64,000 nucleotides of DNA from a virus, in IMG/VR virus record IMGVR_UViG_3300029787_000007, positions 42,595 through 106,594 of that record, one strand, 5' to 3'. How positions within the stretch are numbered: position 1 is the stretch's first letter; every line of letters begins with the position of its first letter. Below, piece by piece: positions 19,109 to 32,200 of this stretch. Both the position numbers and the translations under genes were made by a program. The notes under the pieces are model-generated. The model saw nothing but the letters and a program-made list of their open reading frames with translations, was not told the origin of the DNA and ran no database searches.

Positions 19109-19462
19109 ATGTCTTCAATTGGAATTAAATTGCCACTTGCATATAGTAGCCTAGATGGCTTTCATATGATTAAAACAATTCGTCAAATGGCGAAGCAAAA
19201 TTTTAAAATGTTAATTTTAACAAATCCTGGAGAAAGAATCATGGAACCAAATTTTGGTGTTGGTTTGTCTAGATTTTTGTTTGAAAACAATACAAAAGGT
19301 ATTAAACAAAGAATTAATGATCAAGTGTCGACATACATGCCGGCAATACAACTTGTCTCCGTGGATCTTTTTCAAAATCCAGACAGCAATTTATTAAACA
19401 TATCTATTTCTTATAAAATACCCAGCGTAGGAATAAACGATTTGTTAGAATTTACTATTTAA
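19109..19462 (+). CDS. 25: Baseplate wedge protein, gp25/GpW-like
   Basis: A 117-residue protein of the gp25-like lysozyme-fold family found in contractile tails and type VI secretion (TssE). Recognisable features are IKTIRQMAKQNFKMLILTNPGER, then EPNFGVGLSRFLFE, and a C-terminal beta segment LLNISISYKIPSVG. In T4, gp25 joins gp6 and gp53 in the wedge core that holds the sheath start. It is immediately followed by the gp6 homologue, as in many contractile phages. It has no predicted catalytic role. Assignment is strong from motif and neighbour. Confidence 0.85.
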   Translation: MSSIGIKLPLAYSSLDGFHMIKTIRQMAKQNFKMLILTNPGERIMEPNFGVGLSRFLFENNTKGIKQRINDQVSTYMPAIQLVSVDLFQNPDSNLLNISISYKIPSVGINDLLEFTI

Positions 19463-19483
19463 AATCAAGGAATTTACTTATCA

Positions 19484-21280
19484 ATGACAAAAAATAATGA
19501 TAAAATGCTGCCAATTAATTTTACAAGCAGGGAATTTAATTCTATACGCAATGAATTAATGGGCATTGTAGAGAAATATTATCCTGATAATTTTCAAGAT
19601 TGGAGTGAGGCATCTTTTGGTTCTATGATGATAGATGCTGTCGCATATGTTGGAGATCAATTATCTTTTTATCTGGATTATAATGTTAATGAATCTTTTT
19701 TGGACACTTCTTATAGTTTAACAAATATTCTTCGTCACGGTCGAGTATTAGGTTATAAATCTCCTGGCCGGCCATCTACATATGGAGAGGTCGCCTTATT
19801 TATAGAAATACCTGCAAACTCTACCGGACTGGGCCCTGACAGAAGTTATATGCCCATTTTAAAAAGGGGAAGCAGGTTTAAATCTCAAAGTGGTTTAAAC
19901 TTTATATTGCTAGAGAATATAAATTTTGCTGACAGCAGCAATCAAGTAATCGTTTCAAAAGTTGATGATTCTACAGGCGCCCCCACTCACTACGGAGTAA
20001 AAGCTTACGGAAATGTTGTATCTGGCAGGTTTGGCTTGAAAGAAATTAAAGTTGGTGGGTACGAAAAATTTAGATCTATTAGCTTAAATGTTCCAAATTT
20101 ATCAGAAATTATTTCAGTTAGAGACATTGAAGGAAATGAATATCACGAGGTTGAACATTTATCACAGGATATAATTTATAAAGAAATACCAAACGAAAAT
20201 TATAAAAATGATAATGTAGCATCAATTATGAAACCTTATTTGGTATCTAGAAAATTTGTTACCATTATAACAAACGGCAACGCAGTGCTTCAATTTGGTA
20301 GTGGCGATTTAGCAAGTTCTGAATTAGTAGCAGCTCCGCAAAAAGTAGCAATAGATACTTTCGGAAAAGATTATGTTACTGATACTACGTTTGATCCAAC
20401 TAAATTATCAAAAAGTAAAAATTATGGCATTGTTCCCGCCAACACAACTTTATCAGTTATATACAGAGAGACTAATCCAATATCTTCAAACTTGGCAGCG
20501 CTTCAACTTAACAAGGTTTCCACCGCTACTTTTGATTTTTCAGCGTTTCCAAATTTAGCAAGTACGAAAATTACAGATGTAAGAAACTCTTTAGAAGTTA
20601 TGAATGAAACGCCTATTATTGGAGATAACGCATACACAAATCCATCTCAAGTAAAACAAAATGTAGTTGACACCTTTCCTACTCAGAATAGAGCAGTAAC
20701 ACAGACTGATTACGAAAATATTATATACAGAATGGCTAGCAAGTTCGGTTCTATTAAAAGATGCTCCGTCCAAAAAGATCCAGATTCATTAAAAAGAAAT
20801 TTAAATGCATACGTTGTGTCGGAAGATGTATATGGAAATTTAATAAAAACAAACAAGACAATAAAGAATAATTTAAAAACATGGCTAAATCATTATAGAA
20901 TGGTAAACGACACAATTGATATTTTAGATCCATACATTATTAATTTAAAAATTGAATTTAGTGTATCGACACTGCCCGGCACCGATAAAGATATTGCCAT
21001 GAGTAAATCTCTTGCAGCAATAAAGAGATATTTTTCAGACGGATTTTTTATTGGAGAGCACTTACAAATTAGCGACATGTATTCAGTTTTAAAAGAAATT
21101 CCAGAAGTTTTGGACGTTACAAGAGTCGTACTATTTAACGCTCCTGGTTCTCAATATTCCGGCATATCCTTTTCAGTTAATAAAAATATGTCTCCAAACG
21201 GTGCTAAATTATTATGTCCAAAAAATGCCATTTTTGAATTTAAATATCCTGAAGTTGATATAAAAGGTAAAGTTGTTTAA
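19484..21280 (+). CDS. 6: Baseplate wedge protein gp6 (baseplate J-like)
   Basis: A 598-residue protein with the gp6/baseplate-J N-terminal signature: FTSREFNSIRNELM, then FQDWSEASFGSMMIDAVAYVGDQLSFYLD and NESFLDTSYSLTNILRHGRVLGY. The C-terminal part (VSTLPGTDKDIAMSKSLAAIKRYF and LQISDMYSVLKEIPEVLDV) is the characteristic dimer/ring segment. T4 gp6 has 660 residues. It builds the inner ring of the baseplate with gp7 and gp53 and is located just after gp25. Its stop overlaps the next ATG (TAATG), implying coupled translation. Confidence 0.88.
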   Translation: MTKNNDKMLPINFTSREFNSIRNELMGIVEKYYPDNFQDWSEASFGSMMIDAVAYVGDQLSFYLDYNVNESFLDTSYSLTNILRHGRVLGYKSPGRPSTYGEVALFIEIPANSTGLGPDRSYMPILKRGSRFKSQSGLNFILLENINFADSSNQVIVSKVDDSTGAPTHYGVKAYGNVVSGRFGLKEIKVGGYEKFRSISLNVPNLSEIISVRDIEGNEYHEVEHLSQDIIYKEIPNENYKNDNVASIMKPYLVSRKFVTIITNGNAVLQFGSGDLASSELVAAPQKVAIDTFGKDYVTDTTFDPTKLSKSKNYGIVPANTTLSVIYRETNPISSNLAALQLNKVSTATFDFSAFPNLASTKITDVRNSLEVMNETPIIGDNAYTNPSQVKQNVVDTFPTQNRAVTQTDYENIIYRMASKFGSIKRCSVQKDPDSLKRNLNAYVVSEDVYGNLIKTNKTIKNNLKTWLNHYRMVNDTIDILDPYIINLKIEFSVSTLPGTDKDIAMSKSLAAIKRYFSDGFFIGEHLQISDMYSVLKEIPEVLDVTRVVLFNAPGSQYSGISFSVNKNMSPNGAKLLCPKNAIFEFKYPEVDIKGKVV

Positions 21281-23232
21281 TGATCCGTAAATATACAGCT
21301 AGTGCTGATAATACAATTGTAAGTGCTTATGAATTGAACTTAACAACTCGCGGCACTGGTTCTAATGCCGGCCGCGCTGATATTCTTGAAACTTTTTCAA
21401 TTTATGGGCGCGCCACAACAAGTTCACAAGAATTGTCAAGAATTTTGATTAATTTTCCAATCGATCAGATTAGTGCTGATAGAACGTCAGGCAAAGTGCC
21501 GGCCAGCGCATCGGTAAATTTTTATTTAAAAATGTATAATGCGCCACATTCTAAAACAGTTGGTAGGGATTATAAGCTTGTAGTACAGCCGGTGTCAGCT
21601 TCATGGCAAGAAGGAGACGGTCTGGATCTTGAAGGCTATAAAGATATAACACACGACGGTGTTGGTTCAAACTGGATTAATGCTAATGATAATCACACAG
21701 CGGCTACGGCGACTTTGACCGCTCTTAGTAAAACCGCTGGCCAAGCTAATACAAGAGTTTTAACAATTTATGATATTGCTGAGAATAATGTTTCTTTTAC
21801 TATTGATAATAGTCTTACCACTTCAACCGCTACTAAAATAGCGTTTGGAAACGCAAATAGTAATGCAACCCAGTTTGCTACAAACATTGCTGCAGCAATT
21901 AATGCTGCACAATCAGCCGGAACTTTAAATGTTACAGCCACATCATCAGATGCGACAGTAACACTATCACAAACCACAGAAGGATTAGCAGGCAATTCAG
22001 TGTCAAATATTGTCGGCACCGCAGTAACAGATAGCGTAATAACTGTTACTAGTCAATTTTCTGGTGGCGATGGAAAATGGAATAATGTCGGAGGAGATTA
22101 TTTAGAAGATCGGGTTTATACTCAAACGTTTTCCGATGGCACTGAAAATTTAGAAATCAATATCACTGATATGGTTGAAGAATGGATCACAGGATCTTCA
22201 GGCGGCAAATATGATAACTACGGCATGAGCGTCCGGATGTCTGCTTCATATGAAGGAAGTTCGTCTGCTGCTTACGTAGATGAAGATTCTAATGTAATTT
22301 TAAATACTGTTGGTGCAGAAAAATCATATTACACAAAAAGATTTTTTGGAAGAGGCACACAGTATTTCTTCTATAAGCCAACAATTGAAGCAAGATGGGA
22401 TTCTGCAACTCGCGACGATCGTGGAAACTTTTATTTTAGCAGCTCAAGGGCCCCAGCGGCTGATAATATGAATACCATTTATTTTTATAATAGAATTAGG
22501 GGTAGATTAGTAAACATACCTGAGATTGGAAAAGGAGAAGTGTGCGTTAGTTTATTTTCTGGCTCAGAAAATAATTCTATGCCATCAGGCTCGGCGCAAA
22601 AAATAATTAACTCTTCAAACAGTTCCGTAACGGTGCTTACTGGTGGTTACGTAGATACTGGAATTTATTCTTGCTCAATTTGTATTACCGCTTCTTCTGC
22701 TACTGGCTCTTTAGTTGACACATTTTATGATGTTTGGTTTTCAGGAAGTGATTCAATTGCCGATGCGACAGCTGCTTCTGAGCAGTATTTTACTGGTTCT
22801 ATTTTGCCGCTAAGACATGATACGGGATATAGTATAGGAAAACCTTCTTATTACCTATCAATTACTAATTTACAATCAAAATATAAAGCAGACGATACTG
22901 TTAGATTAAATTTGTTTGTTAGGAAAAAAGATTGGAGTCCAACAATTTATACCGTTGCAAAATCTGAAATAGAATCAGAAACTATTCTAAGCGCCTCTTA
23001 CAGGGTTTATAGACTGTTAGATGGTTTTGGAGCCGTTCCATATGGAACTGGTAGTGATTTGCACACGGCATTATCATATGATATATCAGGAAATTATTTT
23101 GATTTAGACATGTCATTGTTAGAGCCGGGATATGGCTATGGGTTGAAATTTTGTTTTTATGATGAGAGAAACTTGTCGTGGCAAGAACAAGATTATGTTT
23201 TTAAATTCAGAGTAGAAGATTATGAGTATTAA
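21280..23232 (+). CDS. DNRLRE-like virion protein with inserted beta domain
   Basis: A 650-residue tail/fibre protein. Residues 1-136 and from about 266 onward read as one DNRLRE-type domain: SWQEGDGLDLEGYKD then GSNWINA, interrupted, then WNNVGGDYLEDRVYTQTF, LEINITDMVEEWI and YYTKRFFGRGTQYFFYKPTIEARWD. Between them lies a Thr/Ala-rich beta domain of about 130 residues (about 137-265) that reads as an insertion. The second half (about 370-650) is a separate beta-sandwich region (LPLRHDTGYSIGKPSYYLSI, SATGSLVDTFYDVWFSG). DNRLRE domains occur in secreted and viral surface proteins. It follows gp6 and overlaps the giant LamG protein by 11 nt. Probably part of a baseplate or fibre. Confidence 0.55.
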   Translation: MIRKYTASADNTIVSAYELNLTTRGTGSNAGRADILETFSIYGRATTSSQELSRILINFPIDQISADRTSGKVPASASVNFYLKMYNAPHSKTVGRDYKLVVQPVSASWQEGDGLDLEGYKDITHDGVGSNWINANDNHTAATATLTALSKTAGQANTRVLTIYDIAENNVSFTIDNSLTTSTATKIAFGNANSNATQFATNIAAAINAAQSAGTLNVTATSSDATVTLSQTTEGLAGNSVSNIVGTAVTDSVITVTSQFSGGDGKWNNVGGDYLEDRVYTQTFSDGTENLEINITDMVEEWITGSSGGKYDNYGMSVRMSASYEGSSSAAYVDEDSNVILNTVGAEKSYYTKRFFGRGTQYFFYKPTIEARWDSATRDDRGNFYFSSSRAPAADNMNTIYFYNRIRGRLVNIPEIGKGEVCVSLFSGSENNSMPSGSAQKIINSSNSSVTVLTGGYVDTGIYSCSICITASSATGSLVDTFYDVWFSGSDSIADATAASEQYFTGSILPLRHDTGYSIGKPSYYLSITNLQSKYKADDTVRLNLFVRKKDWSPTIYTVAKSEIESETILSASYRVYRLLDGFGAVPYGTGSDLHTALSYDISGNYFDLDMSLLEPGYGYGLKFCFYDERNLSWQEQDYVFKFRVEDYEY

Positions 23233-26200
23233 AAAATTATTTGATTCTGCAGACAAAAATACTAACTTTAGTGATTACGCAAATGAAAAAGAAAGGTATG
23301 AGTTTGTTGAATCTATTGACAATGCTGAACAAATAACTATAAAAAATAAAACGTTTACGCCAATCATAGATTATTCAAATCCGGTCAACTTTATAAAATA
23401 TGGTTCTGCCTATTATTTTTATCAAGGCGCCCTAACAAAAATCTCTGATTATTATCCTTATGATGGATCAGCAGCAGAAAAAAATACTTTTTATAATTCA
23501 CTTTTGGAAGGCGAAAAATATATTTTTGATTCGCTATATCCTACAACAACAGGGTATGCACTATTTTCTGCAGATGGTTGGGGAAGCTTAGATTCAAGCG
23601 CTGGAACTGTTACCAACGGGTTTGGATATCCTGCTAATGAGGAATATATTACAGTAAAGGGTGGTCCACTTACTTCTTCTGGTGATTCGTTAGCTGCTAT
23701 GGGCCCAGATCCATACAATAGCAAAATTCACCATGCAAACATATATGATGAAAATATTTATCAAACGGCGAATTTGCCAGATGATTATGGTAAAGGAACT
23801 AGACTTTCAAATTTAAGATCAGATTTTGATGATGGAGTTACTGTTGAGTTCTGGCTTAAAAAAATAGCATTTGACACTGATTTAACACAAAAAGAAGTAA
23901 TTTTTGATTTGTGGAATAATAACGCTATAGGCTCATCAGATAATTCTTATGGCAGAGTAACACTAACTATGGACGGTGGAGTTGGCTCTTCTACGACGCC
24001 TTTTAAGGTAACAGTTCAGAGTGGTTCAACCAACATATACCAGCAAGCAGTAGGGGCTTCTCCAACTCTTACAACTATTCAATCTTGGAATCATTATGCG
24101 TTTGTTTTACAAAATAGCGGAAGCGATTTTCATGTTAAATTATATGTTAACGGCGATTTGGACGATGATCAAAAAGTATCGTCCAAGACTTTTACAGAAA
24201 TTAGCCAGAAAGGTATAATGGGTCGCATTGGTGCGTTGCTAACTGCATCTCAGCCAAACCCAAGTTCAATTATTTATCCACAGGCAGGAAATATAGCTGG
24301 CGGTGGAAAATTAAGCGCTTCCGTAGACGAATTTCGGTTTTGGAAAGTTGCAAGAAATTCACAGCAAATTAATAGAAATTGGTTTGACAACGTTGACGGC
24401 GGTGTCAATACTGATATTTCCAATACAACACTAGGAATATACTATAAATTCAACGAAGGGATTGTTGGAAGCAGTTCGATTGACAGTGTTGTGTTAGACT
24501 ATGCCGGCCGAATTAGTAATGGTGTGTGGACCGGTTATGATTCATATAGTAGAAATACTGGTTCTGCCATAGTATCTGCTAGCGCGGCAATCTTCGAAAA
24601 AGAAGATCCGATTATAAAAACCCAGCACCCAAGTTATACATCTCTTAGTTCCTCTTTGATAACAAGTGGTTCGTTTTACGATTTGAACAATAACTCTTCA
24701 TTTATTAGCTATGCTCCCAGTTGGGTAATTGAAGATCATGAGAACAATGGTAATGAAAATTTAAAAATTGTTTCACATATTATAGGAACATACTTTGATA
24801 AACTTTATTATTTAATTAAAGAAGTTCCAAAATTAAGGCATTCAAATCATCTTTCATCGTCAACAAAACCAATACCTTTTGCTAGACATCTACCGCAATC
24901 ACTTGGTTTGTATACGCCAGATACCTTTATTAATTCAACTATTGTTGAAAAATTATTGAACAGAAACGAAACCGACCGTTTTGAAGGATCAATTGAAGAT
25001 ACTAAAAACGAAATTTATGTAAATTTATACAACAATCTTACAAATATTTATAAATCTAAAGGCACCTCTAAAGCAATAAAAAATGTTTTTAGATGTTTTA
25101 ATTTAGACGATTCCTTAGTAAAATTTAAACAATATTCAACAAATCAAACATATGAATTAGATAATAATGCTTTACAAAATAAAGTGTTTAAAGATTTTAT
25201 AAATTTTAATACATCAAGCAATGTAAATGCTGTGGTTTATCAAGCTGTTGATAGTTCTAACTCTGATAGTAGTGGTTATATTTCGGGTAGTTATGATGGC
25301 GAAGTTGAGGGAGTTGAGCAAATTTATGGGGCAACTGTAGAAGCGGAAGTAATGTTTCCATTTTACATCCCTAACAATACGTATGCACAAGCCATAAGTC
25401 GAGAACCAACAGAAATCTCATTGTTCGGTATTACTAAAGTAGATACGGGAAGCGCAGGCTCTTTAAACGGTACCGACACAACTGATTTATCTAAAGACAA
25501 TTACAGTAATTTTCAAGTATTTGCAATTAGAGAAAAGCCAAATTCTAAAAATGTTTATTTTAAATTAACTTCATCTTTTTCGCCACACCCCATACCATTA
25601 TTAACAAGTAGCGTTTTTTATAATGTATACGACAACAATCTTTGGAATTTTTCTGTACGTGTAAAGCCAAGCGGATATCCAATGTCTGGGTTTGTTAGCG
25701 GAGCAACAACCTATACATATGATGTGATTTTTAAAGGGATAAACAATGTTTTAGGAACAGTTATTAATAGTTTTGAGGTTTCAAGTTCTATTGGGTTTGT
25801 TTCTGGTTCAAATTTTTTACGTTCACCAAAAAGAGTATATGTCGGAGCTAAAAGAGAAAACTTAACTGGGTCAGTACAATACACATCGGACGTTTTAGCA
25901 TCAAATGCTAAATATTGGGTTAAATTTTTAGATGATTATTCTCTTACACAGCATTCAAAAGATACTTTCAACCAGGGAATCTCCAGTTCATATCAAAATA
26001 TATCAGGTTTAGCGCACAGCGGTTCAAATTTAGATCTATTAAACAGAAACACACTAGCATTAGATTGGAATTTTGACAATGTTACATCATCAGATTCATC
26101 AGGAAATTTTATTGTTACTGACTACGGCTCTGGCTCGGCTCTAATAAGGAGAAGCTATGGCTGGCTAGGAAGAATATCTGGATACCAACATACAGGATAT

Positions 26201-29200
26201 GGTTATGGGTTTATCGCATCTTCTGACAAGGTTATTAATAGAAAAGAAATAAATGTATTGCAAATTGTCGATCCTGAACAATCAATAGCATCTGAAATGA
26301 TCAATATTTTAGATGAAGATGATACAGTATTTACACCCATTCGCACCGTTCCAAATTATCTTTTTACGCTTGAAAAAAGCATGTATGGCGCTATTTCACA
26401 AGAAATGTTGACATTTCTTGCTGGCGTTATTGACTTCAACAATATCATAGGAGCCCCAGTTAACAGATATCGCGAACGCTATAAAGACCTTGAAAAACTT
26501 AAAGAAGCATTCTTTAGACGTGTAACGAAAACTTCCAACGTTGAAAAATTTGTAGACTATTATAAGTGGTTTGATGATGCAATTTCAATTATTGTAGAAC
26601 AACTAATTCCGGCTTCTGCAGACTATATTCCAGACTTAATGAATATTATAGAGCCTCACGCATTAGAAAGAGACAAATATCAATCAAAATTTCCAACATT
26701 AGAATTTAAACAACCAGAAATTGAAAATGCCCCAATTAAAGGAATTACTGAAAAAGTTTATAGCTGGAGAGCTGGTCACAGTACAATTCCCCATAGTCAT
26801 AGAGACACCAATAAACATATGTTATATTGGAAAGATCGAGCTGAACGAAACGCAACTGAAATAACATCTAGTAATACTACTGTAGATACACAAAGAGAAG
26901 CCATTAGAAAAATAGCGGTCAAGAATCCTGGCCTCACAAGTTCAATTCCATCTCTGCAGACTCTCGGCGGGACGAAATATTTAGCAAACAGATACAAGAG
27001 AAGAACCTTTCAAAAAATATTTATAGAAAAAGTAGACAACCCTCTCTCAAGTGCATCATTTTTACACGGTGGTGTTAACTTTGAACCATCAAAAAATATA
27101 CATTTTACTTATAATGCACTCTATCCAGCCGGCCCAGTTGATAGAACTGATGGCGTCCTTATACCACAGAACATATTATTATCGTGGATGGACGACTTAG
27201 TAAAAGTTCCAGTCAATAATGATCCTAAACCGGGAGATGATAAAACTAAAAGACACGTAAAAGTTCTTCATGGCCGTAACTATACCGAAGGTCTTGGTTA
27301 CCAATCGGTTAAATCTTCCATGGCCTTTCCTTTTAATATTATCAGCTCTTCAGTCAAGACTGGTTATTCAAAACTAACGTATGAAACACTTAGTGGAAAT
27401 GTAACTATTACAAATTTACATAATGATGTATATGGTCCTGATATGGATAAGCCCATGCAAGGTCCATTTACTGAATATGCAGTAGGAGGACATCAATCTA
27501 GACATATTAGATTGAATACAGGAAGTGATAATTGGCAGAATCGACCTGAAGCGTGGAAGTTATTTTTAGGAGCATGTGCAGATCCTTTAATTGATTTAGA
27601 CAATTCTGGAGCCATTGGTATGGCTGGAGCAGACTATCCTTGGCCAGTTCATGCTTTGGCCCCCGGCCGGCCCGCTTATCCAATGACTGCCTCACAAAAA
27701 GCCGTATATTACAGAGATTTTGTTGCAAAAAGACCGGTTAATATTAGGAATATTAAACACACTACTGGCTCAACTGTTCTTGGAAACTATAACAAAAATT
27801 ATGATGTTGTACATACTTTTGGTGCTTTTTCGAATCCAAGAGGGTTTATTGAAAATCAACCCTCCTTGCCGACACAAGCTTTTCAAAATACCGCAACAAG
27901 CTCTACTTCAATAAGAACATTACTGAACATTAGAAGAGCAGACATGGGTCACACTGATTTGGTCGGTGAATATTCCAATTCATATTTGACTAGTGCGACA
28001 AATAAATCAGTAATAAGAACAAAATTTTCTGCTCCTGGAGGGATTGAGACAAGCACTTCTGGATATACCGACATTAGATCAAACGAGTTTTCCGTTTATA
28101 ACAATATTAATTATAGAAATTTAAATGTGAGAAGACCATTCCAAGCGCCATCTGGTAGCGGCTCATCCTCGTGGGGACGCGGTAAGGGCACAACTGGTAT
28201 TAGAGTGTTTGATATTCATGGTAAAGACTTTGGGCTTACCGCCCATTTATCTAGACATGCCGGTAGGTTCGGAAGAGACTCAGTGTTTCAAACCGGATCT
28301 TTAAATACTCCAGGAATAGCAAGAAGCCTACAAGCTCCTGGCGCCTCATATGATCAATTGCCCAGCTTTAACAAGACTAATAGAAATAGAATTCATGAAA
28401 TTAAACTTAGATTAAATAGCAATGATGGGGTGACATACGATGCCTTTACATCTTCAATACATGATAATTATTATGTAGCTCAACAGATACCAAAATCAAC
28501 TCTTCAGTATTCATGGATTAGCAGCTCACATTTGAGAACAAATGAAAGATTTGGTATCGTTAGGCCTGGATTCCGTTTAAGTGCCTCAAGCGGCATGAAA
28601 AATTCAATTGATTTTGTGTCAGCCAGTGAATTTGTATCATATCATACAAATGGTTCACAACAAAGAGTGCTTGGTCAGGATGGTAGATATGCCGCACCAC
28701 AAAAAGTAGTTACTGATTTTGTCGGGTTAAATATAAACATTGTTGATACAGTGCTGCCAGATTCAGCTACATTGGGAAGTTCAACAACTGCCACTGATTA
28801 TATCAACACTGATTTTATTGAACTTGGCAATTCTGAAGGAACAGCTAGTATATTAAACGCTTTATTATTAAATCGTGGTGGAGTTTATGGCTATCCATCA
28901 TGGCAACAAATGAGATATGCTGATCACAAATTGATAAAAAATTATAGAGAAGCAAACAAATTACATTTTATAACCTCTACTAGTTCTTTTAATAAGCAAG
29001 TAGAATATAGTATGCCCCCTGTATCATTAAGAGGTCGTGCGCTTGATATTTGTTTTGATGATTTAACATCACTTGTACCTTATGCGACTACAACTGGATT
29101 TCCGCCCGTAACGGAAATGATTTTAACTCCATCAGTTCAGTCTGTAAGAGCTGATTTTAGTAACAATTATGTTTATTTTAACTTAGATTTATTAGAAAAC

Positions 29201-32200
29201 GAATTTGATGTAAATTATTTTAATGATATAACAGCAGGCGAACAAGTATTGAAAATCTGCAATACAAACGCAAATTTTAATTTAAACTGGGCCATATATA
29301 GAGAAAATATTTTTCCATCCCAAAGAAATGAATTTGTGTCTCAATCAAGAACAAGAGTTGGATATGAAAATAAATACTGGAGAGATTTAGATTTAGATCG
29401 TGCTGAACTTGGTGCTACATTTAAAAATAGCCAAGACATACACGTATCACAAAGTTCTTGGATCTTAGATGCCCCGACTGATTTCTTAACCAGAACCGGT
29501 CCAACGTTTGTTTCTTATTCAGCCGTTCCGCTAACAACTACTGCAGAGCTAATTGCTGCGCGTAATACTTTAAGACGCGGCGGTTTTAGTTCTGCCTCCG
29601 CTGGTGAATTACAAAATACTTACTTTACTTTCTTTACTTCTAGTGACGAGGGTAAATATACGCCTTCACTGGGCACATTCGAAAGAGGAGGTGTTTTAAC
29701 TCCCGGCGCCCTGTACGCTAGAAAGCAATCAATTTCATCTCCACGATCTGTAGCTAGTCCTTCCGGTATGGCTTGGCCACATACTGGCGCCGGTACTCCT
29801 GGCCCATTTGACGCCCTTAAACAAATTGATGTTTGCGCAGGTGAAGCAAAGTGGGAAGCAGGAGAAAAAGCAGGAATTTCGGGCTTTAGTCGTGTGTCTT
29901 CTGCTGAATCATTTGAACTATCTGAGGTAGTAAATTTCACTTCTATGCCAAGCAAGCCGTGGTTTAATGATTACGACGAATTTAACTATTTAATAAGAAA
30001 AGTTAGTAATGCAAAAGAATTTGCGGTTGTGCCAGAATTCAGAATCAGTGAGCACGTGGAAGATTATACTATAGCTGGAACTGTTCTTCCAGAAAGCAAA
30101 TTCAATACTTTTGAAATACCTGGCACTGAACTTAGTAGTTCACAAGATGATTTTTATATTGATTATTCTAATTCAGAATTTTTAAAAGAATTTTTAAATG
30201 TACAATCTTTAAGTAACCGCAATGCAAAAGAAATCAGATTAGTATGTAGCGGCACTATTCGTTACAATCCATATAAAAGCTTTTACCCAGCACAAAGAAC
30301 TGTTGACTTAGTAAAAATGTTTCACAGAGAATACGCCGGCGAGCTAGGTAATTGGGGTATTGTCCCTGGCTATGGCGCTGATGGAGGTATTTCAGGATCG
30401 GCAATTAAATCACTTTATCAGCCTTTATTCGCACCTGGAATTTTATACAATTCAATTAAATCAGGTCTTGCGGTAGATTGGCCAATTATTACTGAATTTT
30501 CAAAACATCAAAAAACGGCGTTTGGTGACGGAGAGGGTGTCAAAAAAGATAACTATGCTGCAACAATTGACGTTAACTTTGGCTCTAGTGCGGTTTCTGC
30601 ATATTGGGACAAGCGTTTAGATTTTGAATCGCTTACCGACCCACTTCGACACATACATGGTATTGAATTTATGGATATGGACTCACACCCCTCTTCTTCT
30701 GTAACTCAAGCAAGATATCGTGCCCTTATTGGTCTTGAAAGCACACTATATCCAGATATGGCAAGAAACTTTTTTGGTGAAGTCCCTAACTTTTTCTTAA
30801 AAAATCGTAAAATGACTACGATTAAATCCGCAGGATGGGAAAAACAAGCCATTCCAGAAGGCACGTATGCCTCAAGAATTATTCTTAGACGAAGTATGAG
30901 TGGCTCTAGAGATTACAGCTTTGAAAGCGGATCCGCCAACGCAACATTTCCAAATCAAACTCCAACACCAAGCCCATATATTGCATTGGGAGCAAGACAG
31001 ATAGTTTCTCAATCATATGATTCTGATGGTATTGAGTATATTACATCATCTGATCAAGGGTATCCAATACCTCAAGATCCAATTAACAACCCTAATTACC
31101 GTGAATCATTTACAATGTACAGTAGGCCCACTGCATTTGGCCCGCCAATTGCTGGCTTGTCAAGAACAAATCAAACTGCTACTAGTCTTTATGGAGCAAA
31201 TACAATATTTGATAGTTTTAACGGATGCAATCCTGCGTATACGCCGCCATACTACAATGGACAGGCTTGGTGTGATTTAATTTTTAGACCAACTCCTGGT
31301 AAAGAATATTCCATGAAAGATATAATCGCTGAAACTTCAGCTTCTTATTGGAGAATAGATCCGGGTTATCCTAGTGCAAGTGCCTTGTTAAACGATGCTA
31401 AAGTTTCTACTGTTTTAGTTTATGACGATACTAGCACCACTACGGGCATTCCTGGAGCAATTTATGCTGGAGCATTTATCAATAAAAATTGTATGCAATT
31501 GAGTGCTAGCATACAACTTTTTGGAATTGAAACAGTTCCAGAATCAGAAGTTGCTGTAACAACTGGCCAAACACGCGGCACTGTAGAACTTCCACAACAT
31601 CAAAGATGGGTTATAAAGCCAAAATTTGAAACTCCAATGCTGAACTTTAACGATACATCTAAATTAAGAGCGTTGACTAGCTCAGAAATTGCAATCCCCG
31701 CATTTGGCGCAGAGTCTGTGCCGCGTGGAATGTGGCACCAGTTTGGTATAATTGAGCCAGATGATTCAAAAGGAATTTTTCTTGAAATTTCCGATATACC
31801 GGCAACTTGGATAAAATCTCATTATACGTCTTCTTTGTTTGATAGTATTTATAATAATTTTGATAAATCGACAATTGATATGCCACAGTCTCTTGGTGGT
31901 CTAGTAGGTTGGACTGATAATTCAAAAAGACTTGGAGAAATTAAAGATTTAATGACTGTTTACGAAGCTGTCGTTGCGGTGCCGTATATAATTAATAATC
32001 CTCCGTTCCCAACATCTGGTCCCGGCCCTGCTCCAGGTCCATCGGAATCTCCAAAAATGTTTATTTCTATTCCCTCGACAAGATATGAAGAAGCAATGAA
32101 TGACGCTGATGCAGCAGATGACGAAGATATGGAAATTGCAGGAGCCTCTATAAGAAGGCAGGTAGATTTAATGCAAAAATACATCCTTCCTCCAGAGTTA

